From Selenomonadaceae bacterium UBA3796 (GTDB taxonomy: Bacteria; Bacillota; Negativicutes; Selenomonadales; Selenomonadaceae): a stretch of 16,087 nt of DNA. Location of the stretch: assembly GCA_002369175.1 (NCBI GenBank), contig DFES01000025.1, positions 1 through 16,087 of the forward strand. The letters are read 5' to 3'. Shown here piece after piece: positions 6,196-14,018 of the stretch. Every line of letters begins with the position of its first letter. Positions within the stretch are counted from its first letter, which is position 1. The notes beneath the pieces were generated by a model. That model saw only the letters and a program-made list of their open reading frames with translations. It was not told where the DNA came from and did not search any database. The position numbers and the translations under genes are program-made.

Positions 6196-7866
6196 ATGGA
6201 ACAGAAAATCGGCAAAGTGTCCATCAAATATGATTATGCTGGCAATGACCCTTATGAAAACAAGTATGACAATCTGTTGGAGATCTGCAAGCAGGGGAAC
6301 ATCGATGATGCTTTAAAGAACGGGAACAGTTGGGAGATTCTGTACCACCTTTCCAATATGCGGGAGAACCTTTTGGAGTTCTTGGAAATACCGGCAGATG
6401 CGGAGGTACTGGAAATCGGCTCGGAATGTGGTGCCCTGACGGGATTGTTGTGCCGAAAGGCCAGAGCAGTTGTCTGCATTGAACGTTCGGAGAAGTGTTC
6501 CTTGATCAATGCAACAAGGAATAAGGACTGCGATAATTTGGAAATCATTTTAGGGGATTTGAATGATATCGTTCTTGACCGGAAGTTCGATTTTGTCACC
6601 CTGATAGGTGTCCTGGCAACACCCAAGAGGTACATTGATGCTGAGACGCCAGACATGGCGTTGCTGGAAAAGGCAAAGTCTTTCCTGAAACCGGGAGGTA
6701 AGATCATCCTCGCAATCGAGAATCGGATGGGGATTAAATATCTGAATGGGGCAAGGGAGGATCATACAAGAAGAGTATTCAGCAGCATCAATGATTATAC
6801 CGACCTGAAGGATCCTGTTTCCTGTCGCACCTATTCAAAACCGGAACTGCAGGGATTATTGCAGAGCGCAGGCCTAGGGGAGCACCAATTTTTTTACCCC
6901 ATGCCGGATTATCGCCTCCCTAGGGAAATCTATTCCGACCAATTGCAACCGGGCGCAAATCACTTGCGATATTATCGCGTGAACTATGACATGGATCGCA
7001 TGTACTATTTCAACGAGTCGATGGTATTTGACCAGGTTTGCAGAGACCAAATGTTTGATTATTTTGCAAACTCCTTCTTGGTAATCTGCAACGCTGTCTC
7101 CCCGGTCGTGTATGCAAAGTATGTCAGGGAAAGGATTGCGCCCTACCGCATGAAAACCGAGATCCGGGAGACCAATCAGGGACGTGTGGTCGAGAAATGC
7201 CCGCTTTCGAAGCAAGGACAGGAGGCTATCTGCAAGCTGGAGCAGAATTTGCAGAAAATCCAGGATTTGTATGTGAACTGCAGGCCACTGCAGGGAGAAT
7301 TGTCAGGTGATTGTTACCGATATAATTATCTTCCGGGCACCAATCTGGATGATACTCTCTTTGTTTATCGGAACAATATTGATCGTTTCCTGGAGAAGAC
7401 TGCAGAATATGTGGAACACTATTTTTCTCATGACAAGAACCGTGAGCAGATTTTCCAGGTAACCGAGGGATTTCGTGAGTTGTTCGGTGAGGTTGTGCCT
7501 GGATTTGAATCTTACAGTCTGCCTGTTACCAACCTGGATCACGTGTTTCACAATATCCGGTTGACGGAAGAGGGTGCCTATGCCTTTGACTATGAATGGG
7601 TAGTTGATTTCCCCGTACCACATCGCTTTGTTATTTGGCGGGCACTATACCAACTGTACCTGTCGAAGTACAAAATGTACCTTATGAACAGGATCAGCTA
7701 TAAGAAATACATTTCGTATTTTGGGTTTACGAGCGAGGAAGACAAGACCTATCATGCCATGGAAAAGAACTTCATGCTGCATGTCCGTGGGAAGGGAAAC
7801 GAGGAGAGGTACACCGTAAGATACGTCAAGCATGCATATCAGCAGGAACTTGCGCAGATGTACTAA
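6196..7866 (+). CDS. SAM-dependent methyltransferase fused to a kinase-fold-like C-terminal domain
   Basis: In this 556-aa protein the N-terminal part (about 45-240) is a class I methyltransferase: motif I VLEIGSECGALTG (71-83), the acidic ERSEKC strand end, FDFVTLIGVL, and FLKPGGKIILAIENRMG. The C-terminal part (about 330-520) has a pattern resembling aminoglycoside phosphotransferase/choline kinase folds: LDHVFHNIRL (447-456) followed by AFDYEWVVDFPVP (463-475), comparable to the catalytic-loop Asn and metal-binding Asp. The usual HxD catalytic loop is not clean (D448, H452, N453), so it may be non-catalytic. An AGGGGGA site precedes the ATG at 6196. It probably modifies a sugar of the nascent glycan, for example by methylating and capping a chain end; that role is inference. 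The methyltransferase half is confident. Confidence 0.75.
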   Translation: MEQKIGKVSIKYDYAGNDPYENKYDNLLEICKQGNIDDALKNGNSWEILYHLSNMRENLLEFLEIPADAEVLEIGSECGALTGLLCRKARAVVCIERSEKCSLINATRNKDCDNLEIILGDLNDIVLDRKFDFVTLIGVLATPKRYIDAETPDMALLEKAKSFLKPGGKIILAIENRMGIKYLNGAREDHTRRVFSSINDYTDLKDPVSCRTYSKPELQGLLQSAGLGEHQFFYPMPDYRLPREIYSDQLQPGANHLRYYRVNYDMDRMYYFNESMVFDQVCRDQMFDYFANSFLVICNAVSPVVYAKYVRERIAPYRMKTEIRETNQGRVVEKCPLSKQGQEAICKLEQNLQKIQDLYVNCRPLQGELSGDCYRYNYLPGTNLDDTLFVYRNNIDRFLEKTAEYVEHYFSHDKNREQIFQVTEGFRELFGEVVPGFESYSLPVTNLDHVFHNIRLTEEGAYAFDYEWVVDFPVPHRFVIWRALYQLYLSKYKMYLMNRISYKKYISYFGFTSEEDKTYHAMEKNFMLHVRGKGNEERYTVRYVKHAYQQELAQMY

Positions 7867-7917
7867 TTTTCTGAAGACGCATGCTGGAATTCATGGGATG
7901 GCGGGAGGTGGAGCAAC

Positions 7918-9594
7918 ATGAAATTTGAGTTCCCATATCAGGTAGCGATTACAGCTATTATAAAAAACGAGGGAGATTATATCAAGGAATGGCTGGACTA
8001 TCATATCCTGGCGGGAATTTCCAAGTTTTATCTTTATGACAATGAAAGCAGCGATCGCACAAAGGAAATTCTGGAGCCGTATATCCAAGAGGGTATTGTG
8101 GACTATCGGTTCTTTCCGGGACTCAGGCGACAGATACCTGCTTATCAGGATTCCATCGAAAAGCATAAGTTTGAATGCAAGTATATGGCGATTATTGACG
8201 GCGATGAATTCATCTTCCCGGTGTGTGGGAAAAGCATCCCGGAGACGTTGGAGGAGATTTTTGCCCTGAATCCCTCGGCTGCTGGCCTCAGCGTTAACTG
8301 GCAGCTGTTCGGCTCGTCCGGGCAAAAGAAGAAAAGCGACAAACCGGTTCTTCAGCGGTTTCTGCATCGGGCAAAAGATGACTACAATGACCATCGGGTG
8401 ATCAAGTCAATCTTTAATCCCAGATGCGTGGTTTTATGGAACCATCCACATTACGGATTTTATTTTTATGAAATGCGCCAAATTAATGAAACAGGGATGC
8501 CTGTGAATATTGGAAACCCTAAGCCTCCCCCGTCTTTCAAAAAGATTGTCATCAACCATTATTTCACGAAGTCCGAGGAAGAATGGATTGCACGGAGATC
8601 CTATGGGACAGCGGATCTCAACAAGTATCGTACGCTAGAGGATTTTAGAAAGAGAGACCGGAACGAGGTATTGGACGATAGGATTTTGCATTATATTGCC
8701 GCATTGGAGAAGAAGAGCAATCCAGAAAAAAAGGCAGCCCCGCTTTCTAGGAAGTCATATTTGGCAAATTTTCTAAGTGAAATTGAATCGGCCGATGCAA
8801 GGATGGACAATTCCTATTTTTCAGGACATGTGGATGAATTGCTTTCCTATTGGAACGAAACAGCGTCCAAAAGGGTAGATGACGGCCTCGCCGAAAAGGC
8901 GGAACAGGCCGTCATGGGGATTATTGGTCGATTATGCAAGGAAAAGAACGCAGTGCGGGTTTGGGAAATGCAGTTGCTGCTTTCCCATCTGGGGTTTCTC
9001 TGGAAAAATTTGGGGAGAGGTGTCACGGAATCGGAAAAAATTTTTCGGGACGGCGTGAAGACCTATATCAAATCCTGTGGCCTTCATCAGGCAGAGGTTG
9101 AGTCGTGCGTTTCCGCAGGCCTGCTTTCGGAGTATTCGCAGTTGTTTCTTGCGCAGAAGAATCTGAATGGGCGAATCTCAGGCATACGTACCCATATTCC
9201 TAGTCAGCGGTGCACACTGTTTGCTGTCTGCACCGCTCATCGTACCCAGCTCTTCTTGAGGCCAGATGGGTGTGCGGTCCACCGGGAACCGCAGGAGGGG
9301 TTGATCCCAATTTTTGCTTTGTGCGAAGGGGAGGACATTCTCTTGTTTGCGAAGTTCTCTTATGGATTCCGCTTTGTCGTGTCTTTTTACGGGGACGGGA
9401 TGACTGCGCTGAGCAATTCCCCGTTTGCCTTCTCGATGTTGCATGGTTCCGGCAACATGATTTCCATCCAGGAAGCAGGGCAATTTCTCAGCGCACGGAA
9501 AAACGGGGAAATCCGCATTACATCAAGGGCTATGCAATGGGAGCTGTTCAGCCTGAAACCTGTTGGGCAGTATTTGCCGCATTCAGATTCCTAA
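7918..9594 (+). CDS. GT92-like glycosyltransferase with C-terminal beta-trefoil-like domain
   Basis: In this 558-aa protein residues 9-250 match GT-A enzymes of the glycosyltransferase family 92/Glyco_tranf_2_4 type: VAITAIIKNEGDYIKEWLDYH (split here from residue 9), FYLYDNESSD, the metal-binding IDGDEF (93-98, DGD 94-96) and the late INHYFTKSEEEW motif (H214, Y215). A helical middle follows (about 280-410). The tail (about 415-552) ends with NMISIQEAGQFLSAR and AMQWELFSL, a pattern typical of fascin/ricin-type beta-trefoil repeats (G-x-Y/F-L-S-A ... W-E-x-F). A carbohydrate-binding tail is therefore suggested but unproven. The GGGAGG site before the ATG is strong. The donor sugar is unknown. 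Confidence 0.75.
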   Translation: MKFEFPYQVAITAIIKNEGDYIKEWLDYHILAGISKFYLYDNESSDRTKEILEPYIQEGIVDYRFFPGLRRQIPAYQDSIEKHKFECKYMAIIDGDEFIFPVCGKSIPETLEEIFALNPSAAGLSVNWQLFGSSGQKKKSDKPVLQRFLHRAKDDYNDHRVIKSIFNPRCVVLWNHPHYGFYFYEMRQINETGMPVNIGNPKPPPSFKKIVINHYFTKSEEEWIARRSYGTADLNKYRTLEDFRKRDRNEVLDDRILHYIAALEKKSNPEKKAAPLSRKSYLANFLSEIESADARMDNSYFSGHVDELLSYWNETASKRVDDGLAEKAEQAVMGIIGRLCKEKNAVRVWEMQLLLSHLGFLWKNLGRGVTESEKIFRDGVKTYIKSCGLHQAEVESCVSAGLLSEYSQLFLAQKNLNGRISGIRTHIPSQRCTLFAVCTAHRTQLFLRPDGCAVHREPQEGLIPIFALCEGEDILLFAKFSYGFRFVVSFYGDGMTALSNSPFAFSMLHGSGNMISIQEAGQFLSARKNGEIRITSRAMQWELFSLKPVGQYLPHSDS

Positions 9595-9600
9595 TTTGCT

Positions 9601-9641
9601 GCACGCATCTTCGTTGCACAAATCTTCGTTACACACATCGG
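9601..9641 (+). repeat. 15-bp tandem repeat, about 2.7 copies
   Basis: GCACGCATCTTCGTT (9601-9615), GCACAAATCTTCGTT (9616-9630) and ACACACATCGG (9631-9641) form a short tandem array. It fills most of the 62-bp gap between the GT92-like gene and the next gene, ending where the GGAGG ribosome binding site begins (9640-9644). Seen directly; no function is assigned. Confidence 0.7.
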
Positions 9642-9656
9642 AGGAACAGAGAACAT

Positions 9657-11324
9657 ATGAAGAATCTCGTTATCTGGGGGGCGGATCGTGAAGTTGCGGC
9701 TTTTCTGAAAAGGCGCCCTGATCTGCAGCCGGAGTACCTGATCAGCCTTGACAAGCGACAGCATGGCAAGAAGCTGGGGAAGTATCTGATCAGGTACCCA
9801 TCACGGCGTGAGATTTATGTCGGAAAACGGATCATTGTCGGTTCTGCAGGTTATGAGGAAACCGCTAAGAGGCTTCAACAGGAGGGGCTTCTGGAAGGAC
9901 GGGACTTTGTGCCGAGCCGTTCCATGGAGCAGAGCAAGCGCCTCAATGATTTCGATTTCGAGGCAGCAATGAGGAAGAGCTTGGGGTGGATTGCCCAGCG
10001 AAAAAAGGATTACTTTGCGAAACCTATTCTCCTTGCGCGATGGACGAATCCCGCTTCCGTTCTTGCGAACCTGCCGTATTTTTTCAAAAGGTGGGGGGAG
10101 TTCCGGGATGGCGGGCAGATGATTTTGGCACAGGAACTGTCCGATTTCATCACGCCGAACATTGAGGGGTTTTACTCCCTTCTTCCCATTCACTTGCCTT
10201 TTTTCTTCGATTGGGACTATTTTCCGCGAAGCTATAACTACTATCTTTCCGGGATGGAGTTTGCCAAGGGGAAGGCGTTCTGCTGGTCGGAGGACAGCTA
10301 TGCGGAAACCTGCGACTTGGTTGCCAAGGATGATATCTTGGCATCGGCTGCCCAAAATATAAGGGGGAAATCCCCCACTATGGCAGAGGGCTACGAGTTT
10401 TATGTGGCGCGGTATGTGTATGAGTACTTTAATGAATTGCTTCAAATGATACAGCCGAGCAAGATCTATTTATGGAATGAGTTCGTTGCCACGCACCGGA
10501 TTGCAAAATATTCTGCGGATCAATGTGGCGTAAAGACTGCCTACATGGAGTTCGGGAACCTTCCCGGAACCTTTCAGATGGATGAGAAAGGGCAGATGGG
10601 TGAAAGCTGGCCGGCACTTCGCAGCAGGGAATTCCTTTCTCTTCATGTTTCGGAAAAAGACATTGAGGAAGCCAGGCAGATGTGCCGCATGCTTTCCTTC
10701 ACCGAAGAGAATCGTCGCAAGCAGCCGGCCAACGATATGTGGCAAACTCTGTGGAAAAGAATCGATTTGAGCAGGCCGATTCTTCTGTACGCAGGGCAGA
10801 ATGACTACAATGCGGGAATGTACCCATACGATGATCGGGCTCGTATGTTCCATTCCCCAATCTTCCAGTCAAGTGATGAGGCTGCGTCATTTCTTGCAGG
10901 CGTCTGCGAGAAAAACAACTGGAATCTCATCTACAAGCTGCATCCGATGATCTGGAAACAGCTCAAGGAAAGCGGGAGGAAACCGGAATGCTCAGGCAAT
11001 GTGATCCTGCTTCCCCAGGGCGATATCAACAAGATCATCGATTGGTGTGATGCCGTGGTCACGATTCTTTCAACGGCTAGCTATGTTGCCTTAGTTCGAA
11101 AGAAGCCTGTGGTGATGCTGGGATACACGCAGCTGAAAGACAAAGGATGCACTTACCAGGCATTTGATAGGGATTCCGTGGAGAGTGCGCTGAAAGCCGC
11201 GCTTTCCGGTGGTTTCACAGCAGCTCAGCAGTGCGCTTTTTATCAACATGTGGCTCAATTGAGGAAATATTATCTTTACGATGACGGCAAGGACAAGAAG
11301 ATGCCATGCGGACAGTGCTTGTAA
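9657..11324 (+). CDS. KpsS-like capsule polysaccharide transferase with N-terminal Rossmann-like module
   Basis: This 555-aa protein has residues 1-80 (NLVIWGADREVAAFL onward) as a Rossmann-like module similar to those in the proteins encoded at 2908 and 4231. The C-terminal half resembles the GT-B fold of capsule synthesis proteins (Capsule_synth, KpsS/LipB group): ILLYAGQND, the conserved YKLHP (426-430), then DINKIIDWCDAVVTILSTASYVAL (split; S472 at the STAS) and KKPVVMLGY. The start at 9657 follows GGAGG (9640-9644). The frame stays open back to 9210, but that part lies inside the previous gene. The likely role is transfer of an activated sugar, perhaps the CMP-linked acid made by the downstream genes, to a glycan. 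KpsS and KpsC use CMP-Kdo, which fits the neighbours, but this substrate link is inferred. Confidence 0.7.
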   Translation: MKNLVIWGADREVAAFLKRRPDLQPEYLISLDKRQHGKKLGKYLIRYPSRREIYVGKRIIVGSAGYEETAKRLQQEGLLEGRDFVPSRSMEQSKRLNDFDFEAAMRKSLGWIAQRKKDYFAKPILLARWTNPASVLANLPYFFKRWGEFRDGGQMILAQELSDFITPNIEGFYSLLPIHLPFFFDWDYFPRSYNYYLSGMEFAKGKAFCWSEDSYAETCDLVAKDDILASAAQNIRGKSPTMAEGYEFYVARYVYEYFNELLQMIQPSKIYLWNEFVATHRIAKYSADQCGVKTAYMEFGNLPGTFQMDEKGQMGESWPALRSREFLSLHVSEKDIEEARQMCRMLSFTEENRRKQPANDMWQTLWKRIDLSRPILLYAGQNDYNAGMYPYDDRARMFHSPIFQSSDEAASFLAGVCEKNNWNLIYKLHPMIWKQLKESGRKPECSGNVILLPQGDINKIIDWCDAVVTILSTASYVALVRKKPVVMLGYTQLKDKGCTYQAFDRDSVESALKAALSGGFTAAQQCAFYQHVAQLRKYYLYDDGKDKKMPCGQCL

Positions 11325-11351
11325 GTGTTTGTGGGATGGAGGCGGCAAAGC

Positions 11352-11840
11352 ATGATACATGATGAGTTGCAAAATCTCTGGAGATATCTGCCGGAGGAAT
11401 ATCGTGGGCAGATTATGGCCTATATGCAAACGGCTTCTTCCGAAAGCCCGGAAGAAAAAACAGAGATCTATGAAGGGGCTGTGTTTTCCAGGGTCATGTC
11501 GTACCCAACGAAGCTGGCGGAGGCTGCGACGGTAGAGGCACATAATGTATATGTGGACATACAATTCACTTTAGTCGGAGCAGAAGGGATTTCCGTTTTT
11601 CCGAGAGGAATGCTGGAAGAAACGGGAGGGAGTCCGGAGGATGATTTTTATTCCTATGCCCCCGGCAATGCGCCTGTGGCGTGGGTCGCAAATTTGCCTG
11701 GCTATTTCGCCATGTTGTTCCCGCATGAGGCGCACCGCCCTCAGGAAAGTATCGATGGGATGTGCGCGACAGTGAAAAAGGGTGTTATAAAGATCCGGGC
11801 AGACTGCTTTTCTGAATTGCCGAAGGAGGGAAACCGATGA
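11352..11840 (+). CDS. YhcH/YjgK/YiaL (EbgC-type) cupin-like protein
   Basis: This 162-aa protein carries the DUF386 signature: EAHNVYVDIQFTLVGAEGI (H64), DFYSYAPG, FAMLFPHEAHRP (H125, H128) and VKKGVIKIR. Family length is about 150 residues, so it is complete. Members are small beta-barrel, metal-binding proteins linked to sugar epimerisation or anomer handling, often in sialic-acid (YhcH) operons. The ATG at 11352 follows GGAGG (11338-11342); an upstream GTG at 11325 would overlap that site. The stop overlaps the next start (ATGA, 11837-11840), so the two are translationally coupled. Placement beside a CMP-sugar-acid synthetase gene rather than catabolic genes is unusual. Its substrate here is unknown. 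Confidence 0.85.
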   Translation: MIHDELQNLWRYLPEEYRGQIMAYMQTASSESPEEKTEIYEGAVFSRVMSYPTKLAEAATVEAHNVYVDIQFTLVGAEGISVFPRGMLEETGGSPEDDFYSYAPGNAPVAWVANLPGYFAMLFPHEAHRPQESIDGMCATVKKGVIKIRADCFSELPKEGNR

Positions 11841-12532
11841 GGAACTACATTGCGATGATTCCTGCTAGGATGGGATCGAAACGAATTCCAAAAAAAAATG
11901 TGCGCTATATGCTGGATAAGCCGCTGATCCAGTATCCTATTGAACTGGCATTGCAGTGCCGAAGGTTTTCCGGGGTCTGGGTGAACACGGAGGATGTTCC
12001 GTTGGGAAAAGCGGCAGAGCGTATGGGAGCATCCTTTCATCCAAGGCCTGCTGAACTGGCATCGGATACCGCGACCAACAGAGACTTCGTTCGTGAATTT
12101 CTCCAGGAGCATCCATGCGACTATGTGGTGATGGTAAATCCGACATCGCCCTTGCTTCGGCCGGAAACCCTGGGAGGATTTCTGGACTGTTTGGATAGGG
12201 GGGAGTTCGATACCGTTCTTTCTGTCGTTTCCATGCAGGAGGAGATGTTTTTTCGAGATGAACCGCTGAACTTTTCCCTTGAGGAGAAAATCAACAGCCA
12301 GCTCCTCCCTCCGGTGGAAAGCGTTGTATGGGCTTTGACGGCGTGGAAGCGCGAAAGTTTTCTTTCCATGGAGGCAGCAGGGCGGAATCCAGTCTTTGGG
12401 GGCAAGCTGGGGAAATTCGCCATTCCCAAGGACGAAGCCTGCGATCTGGACACGGAGGATGACTGGCGGATAGCGGAGGGCATCCTGATGTCACGTCAGG
12501 TTTTGCGGGAAAAGAGGTATTTGGAACTATGA
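11837..12532 (+). CDS. CMP-sugar-acid cytidylyltransferase (acylneuraminate/Kdo type)
   Basis: This 231-aa protein activates a keto-deoxy sugar acid with CTP to give a CMP-sugar. The N-terminal nucleotide-binding motif IPARMGSKRIPKKN (8-21) matches the IPARGGSKGIPKKN signature of NeuA, PseF and related enzymes. NPTSPLL (101-107) and DLDTEDDW (203-210) are the other family motifs. The length is normal. AAGGAGG (11822-11828) precedes the ATG, which overlaps the upstream stop; the downstream gene also starts in an ATGA overlap (12529-12532). The family is clear, but motifs alone cannot tell whether the substrate is a neuraminate, legionaminate, pseudaminate, Kdo or other ulosonate. No matching synthase is in the window. 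Confidence 0.88.
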   Translation: MRNYIAMIPARMGSKRIPKKNVRYMLDKPLIQYPIELALQCRRFSGVWVNTEDVPLGKAAERMGASFHPRPAELASDTATNRDFVREFLQEHPCDYVVMVNPTSPLLRPETLGGFLDCLDRGEFDTVLSVVSMQEEMFFRDEPLNFSLEEKINSQLLPPVESVVWALTAWKRESFLSMEAAGRNPVFGGKLGKFAIPKDEACDLDTEDDWRIAEGILMSRQVLREKRYLEL

Positions 12533-13125
12533 TTATGGATAATTACGCGAGGGACTATTTCGACACGATCCGGAAAGGGCTGGAAGAAACGATTGTGACC
12601 GATGAAACCGGGACGGTCATTCCAATCGGCGATGGCATCCATCAATGGACAGATGACGTGTATGGTATCCGGGAGGAGCGAAAGGGACTGGTTTTTTTCT
12701 GCGGGAATGGGGCCAGTGCGAGCATGGCGGAGCACATGTCTCATGACTGGTTCCAGAACGCGGTGGTGAATACACTGACCTGCGCAGAGACGACACATCT
12801 TACGGCGATCAGCAACGATATCGGCTATGACCAGGTATTCAGCTATCGCGTAAGTCGTGTCCTGTCCCACAAGGATATGCTTGTCGGCATATCGTCATCC
12901 GGAAACTCCCCCAACATCGTGAATGCAATCCGGACAGCAAAGGAAAAGCAGGCTATCGTTGTCACACTCTCCGGCATGAAGGAGGACAACCGGATTCGCC
13001 GGATGGGCGACCTGAATTTCTATGTGCCGCTGCCAACTTACGGCGAGGTGGAAAGTGCCCATGCCGTTCTGCTGCACTGTGTGCTGGATTGTTTTTTGGA
13101 TCGTTACATGAGGGGGCGGCATTGA
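12529..13125 (+). CDS. GmhA-like phosphosugar isomerase (SIS domain)
   Basis: In this 198-aa protein the SIS domain has the phosphosugar-binding loops FFCGNGASAS (56-65) and GISSSGNSPNIVNAI, as in sedoheptulose-7-phosphate isomerase. By eye, metal-ligand positions of GmhA map to H69 (kept), D73 (usually Glu), a Glu in YGEVESAH (usually Gln) and the later His of SAHAVLLH (kept), so the site is altered but conservative. It interconverts aldose and ketose phosphates; heptose-7-phosphate or arabinose-5-phosphate chemistry are candidates. It couples to the upstream gene by a 4-bp overlap and its TGA shares one base with the next ATG (13125). An alternative ATG lies at 12535. The actual sugar is not determinable here. 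Confidence 0.8.
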   Translation: MIMDNYARDYFDTIRKGLEETIVTDETGTVIPIGDGIHQWTDDVYGIREERKGLVFFCGNGASASMAEHMSHDWFQNAVVNTLTCAETTHLTAISNDIGYDQVFSYRVSRVLSHKDMLVGISSSGNSPNIVNAIRTAKEKQAIVVTLSGMKEDNRIRRMGDLNFYVPLPTYGEVESAHAVLLHCVLDCFLDRYMRGRH

Positions 13126-14018
13126 TGAGAGTTGCAGTCGGGGCATCCTCTTTCGGGAGCGGATCGGCGGAGGCGGAGTGTCTCCTGCAGGAACATGGCG
13201 TGGAAATCGTCAAGAATCCCTATGGGCGCAGACTGACGCAGGAGGAGACCATAACGCATTTGCAGGGAATGGATGGTCTGCTGGCAGGGCTGGAGCCTCT
13301 CAATGAAGCGGTGTTTTCTGCCTGTCCATCACTCAAGGCCATCGCCCGCATCGGCATCGGCATGGACAATGTGGATCTGGAGGCGGCGGCACGGCATGGC
13401 ATTCGTGTGTCGAATACGCCAGAAGGCCCCACCGATGCGGTGGCGGAAATGACGATGGCAGCCCTGCTGGCCATCCTTCATAACATTGTCTGGTCGAATG
13501 AGGATGTGCATCGTGGCGTTTGGAAGAAACGGCTGGGGAGATCCATCCGGGAGCTTTCGATCCTCATGATCGGATATGGGCGGATTGGCAGGAAAACGGG
13601 GGATCTATTCCGCCAGATGGGTGCAAGGATACTGGTCTATGACAAATATGATCGGGAGGCGACAAGCTGCACGTTGGAGGAGGGGCTCTCAGAGGCAGAT
13701 GTCATATCTCTTCACGCTTCCGGCGCAGAGAAGATCCTGTCGGCTCCGTTGTTTTCGCGGATGAAGGACGGAGTGATCCTGTTGAACAGTGCCCGGGGGG
13801 CACTCATCGACGAGAATGCGCTTCACGAAGCTTTGCAGCAGGGGAAGGTTTCCGCCTTCTGGGGCGATGCACTCTGGCAGGAACCGTACAGCGGCTCTTT
13901 GACAGGTTGCGACCGCGCCATCCTAACGCCGCATATATCTACCTATACGAGGCTCTGCAGGGAGACTATGGAACTGCAGGCAGCCAGGAACTTGTTGGAG
14001 GATTTGATCCATGTATGA
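13125..14018 (+). CDS. NAD-dependent D-2-hydroxyacid dehydrogenase (PGDH-like)
   Basis: This 297-aa protein shows the Rossmann motif GYGRIG (150-155) with the acidic D about 20 residues on (VYDKY). The catalytic triad is present: R224 in NSARGALID, E253 in WQEP and H270 in LTPHIS. Substrate-domain motifs AIARIGIGMDNVD and NTPEGPTDAVAE are also clear. It lacks the C-terminal ACT/regulatory domain of biosynthetic PGDH, so it matches the short form. The ATG at 13125 is chosen because it overlaps the upstream stop by one base and gives the usual MRVAV start; an ATG at 13089 would extend the overlap without gain. It presumably oxidises or reduces a hydroxy-/keto-acid in the sugar pathway, such as an ulosonate precursor; that role is inferred. 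Confidence 0.85.
   Translation: MRVAVGASSFGSGSAEAECLLQEHGVEIVKNPYGRRLTQEETITHLQGMDGLLAGLEPLNEAVFSACPSLKAIARIGIGMDNVDLEAAARHGIRVSNTPEGPTDAVAEMTMAALLAILHNIVWSNEDVHRGVWKKRLGRSIRELSILMIGYGRIGRKTGDLFRQMGARILVYDKYDREATSCTLEEGLSEADVISLHASGAEKILSAPLFSRMKDGVILLNSARGALIDENALHEALQQGKVSAFWGDALWQEPYSGSLTGCDRAILTPHISTYTRLCRETMELQAARNLLEDLIHV

Noticed and set aside
9210..9656. Upstream extension of the KpsS-like gene
   Set aside because: The frame is open but lies inside the GT92-like gene; the strong SD and module start at 9657 fit better.
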